Positions 1-6,674 of a DNA stretch of 12,752 nucleotides are shown here, piece after piece. This DNA is from Planctomycetota bacterium (GTDB lineage: Bacteria; Planctomycetota; SZUA-567; H5-PLA8): positions 1 to 12,752 of the forward strand of contig JANXLS010000287.1 of the NCBI GenBank assembly GCA_025355035.1, read 5' to 3'. Within the stretch, counting starts at the first letter, position 1, and every line of letters begins with the position of its first letter. The translations under genes and the position numbers were made by a program. The notes below the pieces were generated by a model that saw only the letters and a list, made by a program, of their open reading frames with translations, had not been told where the DNA came from and made no database searches.

Positions 1-336
1 GCCAACACGGGCGAGTTCATCGATCCTCAGAACACCATTCAGGACGCGTTCATCCAGCGCGATGAAGTCCAGCCGGACGGCACCCTCGTGACGACGGTCA
101 TCGAGAACCACGTTCCGTACAAAATCACCGAGAACAACGGGGTCCATTGGGGTTTCACCGTCTCTGTTCAGTCCAACGCAGTCACCGTTTCGATCCGGCG
201 ATCGGGCGATACGAACACCACTCTCGGCACGACCGCGCAGACGACAGGCTCGACGCAAGGCACGATTGCCACATCGATTTTCAGCGGGACGTACTATTTG
301 CGAAATTCGCAGGTAGCCGTCCCGACCACGAATTGA
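1..336 (+). CDS. Unknown protein, C-terminal part (5' end outside window)
   Basis: The frame is open from the first base to a TGA at 334-336 and gives 111 residues with no start needed, so this is the 3' end of a longer gene. The visible part is polar and rich in Thr, Ser, Asn and Val, with alternating beta-prone stretches such as GFTVSVQSNAVTVSI. It has no membrane segment, no cysteine and no motif that I recognise. Such composition suits an exported or surface beta-rich domain. The stop lies 28 bases before the PilX-like gene on the same strand, so the two are probably co-transcribed, which supports a role at the cell surface. That role is inference from context only. Short out-of-frame ATGs inside this stretch were not taken as genes. 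Confidence 0.6.
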   Translation, partial: ANTGEFIDPQNTIQDAFIQRDEVQPDGTLVTTVIENHVPYKITENNGVHWGFTVSVQSNAVTVSIRRSGDTNTTLGTTAQTTGSTQGTIATSIFSGTYYLRNSQVAVPTTN

Positions 337-364
337 CGTCAACGCAGCGAAAGGCGGACTCCTC

Positions 365-2314
365 ATGTGTGCTCCATCGCGCAACGGGCGCGGCACTGTC
401 CTGATCATCGGCCTCGTACTGGCCGCGCTCCTTGCCGTTCTTTCGATGACGTTTGCCAGCCGAATCGGAGCGAATCAAACGCGCGTCGAAGCCGACATCG
501 CCGCATCGCGCGCGCTCGAACTCGCGCAGACGGCCAGCACCCTCAAAATTGCGACCCTCTGGTCGCAGTTCAAATCCAAACCGACGAACCTGCGTGTACC
601 GTGGCTCGGCGGCGAAGATGCCAACGGTAACGGTGTCCTCGATAACGGCGAAGACGCTAATGCCAACGGACAACTCGACGGTCCCAACGCGCCGAGTTTT
701 TCCGACGCCGGTTGGGTCGCGATGGGTTCCAACGGCGATACTTGCACGCGCGTATCGGTCGCGGCGCTCGGATCGGATTCCAGCTGGACGGACATCCGCT
801 TCACAACTTGGTCGCGCGTCCCGGACGACCTGCGTGGCAGCTACGCGTACCGAAAAATCCAACGCACAATCCGCTACGCTCTCGGCGCCGCCAATGTCTT
901 CGAATACGCTTATTTCGCCAACAATTATGGCTGGATGTACGGAACGAATCTGAACGTCTTCGGCCCGATGGGCGCAAACGCAAACCTCGGTTTTGCCGGC
1001 ACGCCGTTCGTCGATGGAACGCTCTATGCCGCTTCCAATCCGACTCTGGGTGCGGCGGGCATTGTCACCGGTACAGCCGGCTTCGACAACTTCGCTCAGT
1101 ATCAAGTCAAGGGCACCGGAGATCCCCTTCTCCGCCCCACCAATCCCGCCGGACCCAACACTCCCTACTTAGGCGGCTATGACGGCACTCAGCCGCACAA
1201 AACGCAGCAAGCGCAGGAAACGATGCCGTTCCTCGGCGATTTGACCATGTACATGAACCTCGCCAGCGGCTACGTTCGCCCAGCGCGCAACGACCTCGGC
1301 GAAACCGGCGGAACATCCGGCAGCGTCGTCAAGCAACTCTCCGCACCGGGACTCGATCCGACCAATCCCGCCAATTACACCATACTCATCGACAAAACCT
1401 ATGGCTACAACAGCGAGCCGGGTTTCACGTCCAATGTCTCCGGATCGGGCTTGGTGACGCAAACGAACATCACCAAGCCGCTCGACATCACCGCCAACAG
1501 CGGCTGGAAAAATGGCAACGTCGCGCTGATTGGCACCCCGCAACAGCCGCTCGTCATCCTCGGACCGGTCGTCATATCGAACGACTTGGTCATCAAAGGA
1601 ACGATCACCGGCCAAGGCACTTTTTACGTTGGACGCAACACGCATGTCGTCGGCGACATGACGTACAAAGCTCCGCCCGCGTGGATTCAGAACGACCCGA
1701 ATTTCGCGACAACAGCCATGACGAACAAAACAAAAGACGCCGTCGGTTTCGCCGTGAAAGGCAACGTCGTGATGGGCAATTATACCGACGCCGACACCAA
1801 CGCCGATGGTTGGAGTTCCGCCACCAGCTACATCAAACCACCGTTCACACAAACCTATCCCGTGGACAAAACCGACAACCCGATCGGCTACGGCGACGGT
1901 TCCAGCACCGCAACCTTCAGCGGCAATTACACGGCGATCGACGGCGGCAAATTCTACAATGACGACAATACCGCTCCAGTCGTCGCCAACCGCCTTTACT
2001 ACCAATCTTCCTTCTCCAAAGCCTATATCAAATCCATCGCGCTCGCGAAACCGACGAACGTTCACGGCATCTTTTACACCAATCACTACTTCGGCGGACG
2101 CGTCCAAAATTTCAAGCTCTTCGGTGCGATGGTCGCGCGCGATGAAGCCATCGTCGCCACCGGTTCAGCCTCGTTCATTTGGGACGCACGCAGTTCACGA
2201 TCCGCGTTGAATACATACATAAATCTCTACCTCCCACGCGCAGCCGTATACGCAACCGTCATGTGGAAAGAATGCCCCGCCGACGACGCCACCACGGATT
2301 CGCCCGACTGGTAG
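365..2314 (+). CDS. PilX-like membrane-anchored surface protein with tandem calcium-type loops
   Basis: This gene encodes 649 residues. Residues 8-31 form a short basic head (NGRG) followed by one hydrophobic segment (TVLIIGLVLAALLAVLSMTF), as in the N-terminal domain of PilX-type minor pilins. The Glu found at position +5 of classical type IV prepilins is absent, so peptidase processing is uncertain. Residues 85-96 (DANGNGVLDNGE) match the 12-residue EF-hand loop at all key positions, and a second loop (97-108) follows without a gap but lacks the final acidic residue. A third Asp-rich stretch is at 475-482 (DADTNADG). Residues about 380-435 are short beta-prone, Gly-rich repeats such as VILGPVVISNDLVIKG and GQGTFYVGRNTHVVGD, suggesting a beta-helix-like part. 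The ATG at 365 is preceded by a weak AAAGG. It probably sits in or across the cytoplasmic membrane as part of a pilus, pseudopilus or adhesin system. The exact role is not known. Confidence 0.75.
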   Translation: MCAPSRNGRGTVLIIGLVLAALLAVLSMTFASRIGANQTRVEADIAASRALELAQTASTLKIATLWSQFKSKPTNLRVPWLGGEDANGNGVLDNGEDANANGQLDGPNAPSFSDAGWVAMGSNGDTCTRVSVAALGSDSSWTDIRFTTWSRVPDDLRGSYAYRKIQRTIRYALGAANVFEYAYFANNYGWMYGTNLNVFGPMGANANLGFAGTPFVDGTLYAASNPTLGAAGIVTGTAGFDNFAQYQVKGTGDPLLRPTNPAGPNTPYLGGYDGTQPHKTQQAQETMPFLGDLTMYMNLASGYVRPARNDLGETGGTSGSVVKQLSAPGLDPTNPANYTILIDKTYGYNSEPGFTSNVSGSGLVTQTNITKPLDITANSGWKNGNVALIGTPQQPLVILGPVVISNDLVIKGTITGQGTFYVGRNTHVVGDMTYKAPPAWIQNDPNFATTAMTNKTKDAVGFAVKGNVVMGNYTDADTNADGWSSATSYIKPPFTQTYPVDKTDNPIGYGDGSSTATFSGNYTAIDGGKFYNDDNTAPVVANRLYYQSSFSKAYIKSIALAKPTNVHGIFYTNHYFGGRVQNFKLFGAMVARDEAIVATGSASFIWDARSSRSALNTYINLYLPRAAVYATVMWKECPADDATTDSPDW

Positions 2315-2339
2315 TTGAGCTTGGAGCAAACCCTTCGTC

Positions 2340-2882
2340 ATGAGAAAATCCGTCTGCCCATTCCTCGCCGCCATCCTCTGCCTCGCAGCGCTCCGCCCTT
2401 GCGCAGCAGCCACCACTGAACCGGACGATCCGGAAGAAGCGCGGATTCAATTCGACAAAGCTCTGCAACTTCGTCAATCCTTGAAAAACGACATGGTCGA
2501 AGCCCAGAACGATTTCATGCAGAAGAAAGCTGAACAGGAACAAGCGCTGATGGCCATGCGCAACATCGACCCCGTTCCGGTCGTCCCCGAAGATCAGCGT
2601 AGTTCAACATCCCTTTTCGATCCCCAGCGCGCCGCCGCGCTGATCTACGTCGGCGGTATCGTGGCCCTCGTCCTGATCGCCATTGCCTTTCTCCTGATCG
2701 TCACCCGCCGTGCCAACGCCGCTCGTATACCGGCTCCGATTCCGCTCGAATTGTTTCCGCCAGCACCCCCGTTATCGAAACTATCCCGCCCCAAAGCCAT
2801 CGAAGTCCGCCCTGAAGATCGAGACGAATTCCTGCAAAAAATCGACAGCGCGATCGAAAATTTTAAGAAGTCGACAGAGTAG
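2340..2882 (+). CDS. Exported coiled-coil protein with one membrane segment, unknown function
   Basis: This gene encodes 180 residues that I do not recognise as a family. Residues 1-24 look like a signal peptide: a basic start (MRK), a hydrophobic core and a likely cleavage after CAAA. Residues about 32-75 are a charged, Gln/Glu/Lys-rich heptad-like helix and so a probable coiled coil. Residues 98-121 are a strong membrane segment, followed at once by the positive RRANAAR, so by the positive-inside rule the C-terminal part should face the cytoplasm. A Pro-rich linker (131-146) leads to a charged helix at 155-178. The start is 25 bases after the PilX-like gene, which suggests one transcript. 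A GGAG lies further than usual upstream of the ATG. The layout would suit a small partner linking an envelope complex to the cytoplasm, but that is inference. No clear plus-strand terminator follows it. Confidence 0.7.
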   Translation: MRKSVCPFLAAILCLAALRPCAAATTEPDDPEEARIQFDKALQLRQSLKNDMVEAQNDFMQKKAEQEQALMAMRNIDPVPVVPEDQRSSTSLFDPQRAAALIYVGGIVALVLIAIAFLLIVTRRANAARIPAPIPLELFPPAPPLSKLSRPKAIEVRPEDRDEFLQKIDSAIENFKKSTE

Positions 2883-2943
2883 GGGTTCGCCACCTCGCTC
2901 CCTCGCTCCCCCCGAATGGAGTGCCGCTGCAACGATCTCCCCT

Positions 2944-3010
2944 AAAAAAAAAGTCCCGAATGAACGGCACATCCACCGCGTATCGCGAGTGTGTGCCGCC
3001 CATTCAGGAC
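2944..3010 (-). terminator. Long-stem intrinsic terminator, probably for pgi
   Basis: Read on the minus strand, a long interrupted hairpin is followed directly by nine T residues (the A run at 2944-2952). Paired blocks on the plus strand are GTCC/GGAC (2953-2956 with 3007-3010), GAATG/CATTC (2958-2962 with 3001-3005), CGGCACA/TGTGCCG (2965-2971 with 2992-2998), CAC/GTG, and CGCG/CGCG around a TAT loop. On the plus strand no T run follows, so it should stop transcription from pgi and not from the left operon. The distance from the pgi stop is about 140 bases, with a repeat copy in between. Confidence 0.8.
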
Positions 3011-3020
3011 CCATTCACTT

Positions 3021-3141
3021 TATTGACCTGCGCCGTGCCAAGCGAGCAGCCGCCGTTGCCCTCTCCTGTTGGGAAGAGGGTCGACGAAGGTACCCCTGCG
3101 CGGGGTGAAGGGATGGTCTCCCGTTAGCGCGCGGTTCAATC
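3021..3141 (+). repeat. Intergenic MITE-like repeat, copy A
   Basis: This copy is bounded by TATTGACCTGCGC on the left and GCGCGGTTCAATC on the right, which are imperfect inverted repeats with three differences in 13. Inside are the family marks CTCTCCTGTTGG (3061-3072), GTCGACGA and GCGGGGTGAAGGG. It lies between the pgi stop and the pgi terminator. The orientation sign is arbitrary; all copies in the window run the same way. No open frame in it looks like a gene. Confidence 0.75.
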
Positions 3142-3151
3142 ACTCCAAACT

Positions 3152-4759
3152 TTACACCGAATACGTGTCCTCAAAAATGCACGCCGCTTTGACGACGTTA
3201 ACTTTCTTGTTCGCTGCCAAATGGCGCAACGTCTTGAAGACCGTTTCAACCGCATTCTTCGGTTCCGGCACCAGCTTCTCGTGCGGGGCGATGTGGGCCG
3301 CGATCTCTTCCGGGCCGAACGCCTTGCCCTTGTTCGCCTTCAGGAACTTCACCGTTTCCCGCTGAACGTGCAGTACCGCTTCGGCCGCTTTCTTTCCCGC
3401 TTCCACACCCGGCTGATGGTACGCGTTCGTGTTGACCAGCGTTCCGTAGAATCCCACCGCGCGTTCATACAGCGCGATCAGTTTCCCGACCGTCTGCGGG
3501 TTGGCTTCGTGAACCGTGATCGTGATGTTTTCGCGATCGCTCTCGTGCAGCGCCTTGCGCGTACCCTGATGGAAGCCGTTCAAGAAATCCCCGCTCGTCG
3601 CGCCGGGTTCCACTTCCATTGACACACCATTTCGGTCGTGCAACACTTCGATGAACGTCACGAAGAAATTGTTGACGCCATCGCGCAACTGCTGTACGTA
3701 CGCGTGTTGATCCGTCGAGCCTTTGTTCCCGTAAACCGCGATGCCCTGATGCACGACCTTGCCGCTCAGATCCTTCTCTTTGCCCAGCGATTCCATCACC
3801 AGCTGTTGCAAGTATTTGCTGAACAATTCCAGTCGATCCTTGTACGGAAGGATGACCATGTCCTTCAGCCCCTTGCCTTTCCCAGCGTGGTACCACATCA
3901 GCGACAGCAGAGCCGCGGGATTCTTCTTCGTGTCGTGCACGCTCGTCACGGCATCCATCGCCTTAGCACCGTCAAGCATGCCTTGAATGTCCAACCCCTG
4001 CAACGCCGCCGGCAGCAGTCCGACCGCCGACAATTCCGACGTGCGTCCGCCGACCCAATCCCACATCGGGAAGCGCGTGAGGAAATTGTTCGCGATCGCG
4101 TAACTATCCAGCTTGCTGCCAACTTGCGTGACCGCGACGGCATGCTTACCGAAGTTCAGCCCCTTCGCCGTGTAAGCAGCCTGGGCTTCAACCATGCCGT
4201 TGCGGGTTTCAGCTGTGCCACCGGATTTCGAAATCACGATCGCGATCGTTTCGCCCAACTGCGCGCCGATTTTTTCGAGGACAATGTCCATGCCTTCCGG
4301 ATCGGTGTTGTCAAAAAAGTAGGGCGTCAGTTTGTCCTTCGTCGGCGAACCCAATGCCTTGGCAACGAACTGCGGTCCGAGCGCCGAACCACCAATGCCG
4401 ATGACGAGCACGTTCTTGAACGCCGCTGCCTTCTCCGGCTTGATCGCGCCGCTGTGAACGTCCGCCGCAAATTTCTTGATGTTCGCGAGACACGAGTCGA
4501 TCTCGCCCTTCAATTCCGCGCTGGGAGCCTTCGACGCATCGCGCAGCCAGTAATGCCCGACCATGCGCCCTTCGTCCGGATTGGCAATCGAACCGGCAAC
4601 TAGCGCATCCATGGAAGTGTAAGCCGCCTGAATCTTCGGCTCCATCTCAGCGAAATACGTGTCGGAAAAATTCATGCGGCTGATGTCCAGAGCGACGCCA
4701 ACCGATTCGCAGTTGAGGTAATACTGCTTAAAACGCGCCCACAAAGCCAAATCGCCCAT
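3152..4759 (-). CDS. pgi: Glucose-6-phosphate isomerase
   Basis: This cytoplasmic enzyme of 535 residues interconverts glucose-6-phosphate and fructose-6-phosphate in glycolysis and gluconeogenesis. It shows the two SIS (sugar isomerase) domains in order: [10 protein letters not shown] at 119-128, the phosphate-binding SKSGGTAET at 177-185, the family signature [14 protein letters not shown] at 237-250, ESLGK at 323-327 with the expected catalytic Glu, [15 protein letters not shown] at 347-361 with the ring-opening His352, and a C-terminal [10 protein letters not shown] with the expected catalytic Lys456 or 457. The [12 protein letters not shown] form is typical of the bacterial Pgi branch with a Glu-Ser-Leu motif rather than the animal/E. 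coli form. The length is normal for the family, and all key residues are present. The start at 4759 has a GGAGG ten bases upstream (4770-4774). It faces the left operon tail to tail and appears to be transcribed alone, with its own terminator at 2944-3010. Confidence 0.96.
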   Translation of the reverse strand: MGDLALWARFKQYYLNCESVGVALDISRMNFSDTYFAEMEPKIQAAYTSMDALVAGSIANPDEGRMVGHYWLRDASKAPSAELKGEIDSCLANIKKFAADVHSGAIKPEKAAAFKNVLVIGIGGSALGPQFVAKALGSPTKDKLTPYFFDNTDPEGMDIVLEKIGAQLGETIAIVISKSGGTAETRNGMVEAQAAYTAKGLNFGKHAVAVTQVGSKLDSYAIANNFLTRFPMWDWVGGRTSELSAVGLLPAALQGLDIQGMLDGAKAMDAVTSVHDTKKNPAALLSLMWYHAGKGKGLKDMVILPYKDRLELFSKYLQQLVMESLGKEKDLSGKVVHQGIAVYGNKGSTDQHAYVQQLRDGVNNFFVTFIEVLHDRNGVSMEVEPGATSGDFLNGFHQGTRKALHESDRENITITVHEANPQTVGKLIALYERAVGFYGTLVNTNAYHQPGVEAGKKAAEAVLHVQRETVKFLKANKGKAFGPEEIAAHIAPHEKLVPEPKNAVETVFKTLRHLAANKKVNVVKAACIFEDTYSV

Positions 4760-4809
4760 GTGTCGAATGCCTCCAAAAGAAGTGGGATGCAGAAAAATCA
4801 GATGATCTA

Positions 4810-4838
4810 AACCTACCGGAGAACTCTCTGCGAATCAA
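4810..4838 (-). promoter_or_regulatory. Possible sigma-70-type promoter of pgi
   Basis: On the minus strand, TTGATT (4833-4838) and TAGGTT (4810-4815) are separated by 17 bases and lie about 50 bases before the pgi start. The -35 box matches 4 of 6 consensus bases and the -10 box only 3 of 6, so this is a weak candidate based on spacing and position. Confidence 0.25.
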
Positions 4839-4898
4839 CACAAGAACCGTGACGGCCACGGAGGACTGGGTCAATTTTCGCGAGCTGTTTTTTGTTCA

Positions 4899-4997
4899 AC
4901 TCTGAAGGAGTTCTGCCGCGGTCGCGCGGTCATTTCTCGAACAGTCAAAACAATTTGGTCGTGTGATTGCGAGATCGCGGCAGAACTCCTTCGGAGT
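4899..4997. repeat. REPIN-like palindromic element with 22-base inverted ends
   Basis: The left end (4899-4920, ACTCTGAAGGAGTTCTGCCG...) and the reverse complement of the right end (4976-4997) differ at one base in 22. The similarity continues inward for about 18 bases with five differences. Each end also folds alone: AACTCTGAAGGAGTT on the left and ACTCCTTCGGAGT on the right are small hairpins. Two hairpin-tipped ends in inverted orientation around a short middle (about 55 bases) is the layout of REPIN/BIME elements moved by REP-associated tyrosine transposases. No transposase lies in the window. The right end is 11 bases from the stop of the nucleotidyltransferase gene. Confidence 0.8.
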
Positions 4998-5008
4998 ATA
5001 AAATACTT

Positions 5009-5530
5009 CTAATTTAACTCCATGCGCGCCTGCTCAACTAATGCTAGATAATCCGCACGAAATTCTGGAGCGATAAGCTCTGTCATCGAGTCGCCTTCGT
5101 TCATGTGTCGTTTCAGAAGTTCAACAATATCCGCTTTATCCTTCATTCGAGGCGTTTGAAGTTTCAGCAGTATGAGAGCTGGCAAGGTGGCAAACCATCC
5201 ACTTTTGCCGAGTTGATTCGGGTGCGGCAGCGGAATGCGCGCATTTTTCATCAACGTGCCTTCTTGAAGTAAATCCAACTTGGCACCCGTCTGCCGATTC
5301 AACAACGAAATGTCATTTTGTACAACAAAGTCACTCTCTCGAAGTTGGGTCAGAATTTCGTCAAAATGCGCACGATCAACGACGATGTCGAGATCGTCAG
5401 TGTAACGTTCATACCCATATTGCTGAACCGCCAAGCCGCAAATAATGACGCCGTATGCTCCATCAATCGAGCGAAGAATGGATCGAATTTGAATGACGGC
5501 ATCTCGCAACGCTTGAGGATCCGTATCCAT
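5009..5530 (-). CDS. Minimal nucleotidyltransferase-fold protein (AbiEii/DUF6036-like)
   Basis: With this start the gene encodes 173 residues. The core ICGLAVQQYGYERYTDDLDIVVD matches the nucleotidyltransferase pattern (G-A-G-R-T-D-x-D), with the two metal-binding Asp in DDLD and a likely third Asp in AKLDLL about 40 residues later. The first Gly of the usual GG pair is Cys. A C-terminal helical part includes ALILLKLQ and KADIVELLK, as in AbiEii-type toxins and DUF6036 proteins. These families transfer nucleotides to RNA or protein, often in defence or toxin-antitoxin pairs, but no antitoxin-like partner is adjacent. The start at 5530 has a strong GGAGG seven bases upstream. An in-frame ATG at 5635 would add 35 residues but has no Shine-Dalgarno sequence. 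The gene is visibly AT-richer than its neighbours and abuts a mobile-type repeat, which suggests recent acquisition. Fold confidence is good; biological role is unknown. Confidence 0.8.
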   Translation of the reverse strand: MDTDPQALRDAVIQIRSILRSIDGAYGVIICGLAVQQYGYERYTDDLDIVVDRAHFDEILTQLRESDFVVQNDISLLNRQTGAKLDLLQEGTLMKNARIPLPHPNQLGKSGWFATLPALILLKLQTPRMKDKADIVELLKRHMNEGDSMTELIAPEFRADYLALVEQARMELN

Positions 5531-5537
5531 TTTCACC

Positions 5538-5542
5538 CCTCC
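5538..5542 (-). promoter_or_regulatory. Ribosome binding site deciding the nucleotidyltransferase start
   Basis: GGAGG on the minus strand, within GGAGGGG, lies seven bases before the ATG at 5530. The upstream alternative ATG at 5635 has nothing comparable, so this site favours the shorter protein. Confidence 0.6.
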
Positions 5543-5670
5543 AAATGTTTCTGCGACAACGTGCTGGAAGCCGATCAGCCGGGTGGCGATTTTATAGACG
5601 GAGTCCTCGGGAGCGAGTTGAACTGTTTGAACCATGGGTTCAGCGTACCACGACAGCGACTATTTTGAAT

Positions 5671-6456
5671 TTAAATCTGCGTCTTCCGCCCATACGCCAA
5701 TTCCGCCCCCGCCGTAATGTAGTGATCCACTCCCGTCGTGAACGTCGCGTCCACCGCGAGAAAAAAGGCGAGCTTCGCGACTTCTTCCGTCGTGCCCATG
5801 CGCCCCAACAACTGCGCCGCGTCGCCGTCCTCACGGCACTTTTTCGGGTCCGGCGACTGATCGATTCCCTGCTGCCACAGCGGCGTGAAAATGTTCCCCG
5901 GCGAAATCGCATTCACCCGCACGCCATGCGCCGCTTCATCAATCGCCAACGCTTTCGTGAACGCCGTCACCGCCCCCTTCGTCGCCACATACGTCGTCGC
6001 CTGCAACTGCCCGATCACCGCCGTCAGGCTCGATATATTAATGATCGACCCGCGCACCTTCCGGATATGCGGCAACGCGTATTTACACGCCGCAAAAACA
6101 CCGATCACATTCAAATCATTCAGCGCCCGGAACTCCTCAATCGAAAACCCATCGATCGTCCGATGCGGCGGATGCCACCCCGCGTTGTTGATCACACAAT
6201 CGATCCGCCCAAACGCCTCCACGCTCCGCGCCATCAACCGCTCAACCTGCTCCGGCTTCGTCATGTCGCACGGAACATACAGCGCCGATTTCGCGCGCCC
6301 CGCATTCAACTCGGCCTCAAGCGCCAACCCATCGCTCGCCCCCGGAGCGCAAAACACCACACTCGCCCCTTCGCTCGCAAACTTCCGAACACACCCCTCC
6401 CCAATCCCCGAAGTCCCGCCCGTCACAATGCAAACAAAAGCAGTCGTAAATCGCAT
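5671..6456 (-). CDS. Short-chain dehydrogenase, HSD17B14 / L-fucose dehydrogenase-like
   Basis: This is a classical short-chain dehydrogenase/reductase (SDR) of 261 residues. TGGTSGIG (12-19) binds the cofactor, NNAG is at 90-93, and the catalytic set is Asn116, Ser143, Tyr156 and Lys160 (YVATK). The stretches NNAGWHPP, INISSL, YVATKGAVTAFTKALA, VRVNAISPGNIFTPLW and AELAYG closely follow, from memory, human HSD17B14, which has been assigned as an L-fucose dehydrogenase. Related bacterial enzymes oxidise L-fucose and similar aldoses to lactones. One key difference is that the Asp expected after the second strand for NAD preference is Ala (VVFCAP, residue 37), so cofactor use may differ. The start at 6456 has GGAG seven bases upstream. 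The next gene upstream on this strand encodes a KDG-type kinase, which fits oxidative sugar catabolism. SDR identity is certain; the substrate is inference. Only 35 bases separate its stop from the longer nucleotidyltransferase start. Confidence 0.92.
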   Translation of the reverse strand: MRFTTAFVCIVTGGTSGIGEGCVRKFASEGASVVFCAPGASDGLALEAELNAGRAKSALYVPCDMTKPEQVERLMARSVEAFGRIDCVINNAGWHPPHRTIDGFSIEEFRALNDLNVIGVFAACKYALPHIRKVRGSIINISSLTAVIGQLQATTYVATKGAVTAFTKALAIDEAAHGVRVNAISPGNIFTPLWQQGIDQSPDPKKCREDGDAAQLLGRMGTTEEVAKLAFFLAVDATFTTGVDHYITAGAELAYGRKTQI

Positions 6457-6472
6457 GACATTTCTCCGAAAT

Positions 6473-6488
6473 GCGGCTTTCCAGCCGC
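6473..6488. other. Small perfect hairpin just upstream of the dehydrogenase ribosome site
   Basis: GCGGCT-TTCC-AGCCGC is a perfect six-pair stem with a four-base loop, five bases upstream of the GGAG of the dehydrogenase gene and two bases from repeat copy B. In the mRNA it would lie in the leader and could affect ribosome access or 5' stability. It could also be a separate REP-like hairpin. Confidence 0.5.
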
Positions 6489-6490
6489 TC

Positions 6491-6622
6491 TATTAACCTG
6501 CGCATTGTCAAAGAGACAGCGAGCTTTCGCGAGCCGCCGCTGTTCCCCTCTCCTGTTGGACGTATGTACTCATGCGCGGGGTGAGGGGAGTGCGCGAGAC
6601 TTTAGCTGTGCGCGGGTCAATA
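6491..6622 (+). repeat. Intergenic MITE-like repeat, copy B
   Basis: The ends are TATTAACCTGCGC and GCGCGGGTCAATA, inverted repeats with two differences in 13. The inside carries GCGAGCCGCCGCTGTT, CTCTCCTGTTGG and GCGGGGTGAGGGG. With copy A it defines the outer limits of the family. It lies between the kinase stop (6675) and the dehydrogenase start (6456), so any transcript running from one gene to the other would contain it. The remainder of the gap, 6623-6674, is AT-rich and holds only a short AATTCGCG direct repeat. Confidence 0.78.
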
Positions 6623-6674
6623 ATTTAATTCGCGCCAATTCGCGTTATTCGATGTTAAACCCGTTACTGCAGCG

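Noticed and set aside
281..2107. Minus-strand open frames (274 and 312 residues) opposite the PilX-like gene
   Set aside because: They have no recognisable domain, overlap a well-structured gene with a clear membrane segment and calcium loops, and lie on the wrong strand for the operon.
2944..3010. Bidirectional terminator serving the left operon as well
   Set aside because: On the plus strand the stem is followed by CCATTCACTT with no T run, so intrinsic termination is supported only on the minus strand.
3638..4603. Long plus-strand open frame (321 residues) across pgi
   Set aside because: It is antisense to a complete, motif-rich pgi. The translation is Arg/Gln/Leu-rich with no domain, as expected for the opposite strand of a GC-rich gene.
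5009..5670. Two-gene toxin-antitoxin pair around the nucleotidyltransferase
   Set aside because: No second small gene is present on either side. The only candidate partner is the 35-residue in-frame extension, which has no ribosome site or separate stop.
6627..6644. Direct repeat AATTCGCG-CC-AATTCGCG as an operator or origin motif
   Set aside because: It has only two short copies after the kinase stop with no further structure, and chance is a sufficient explanation.
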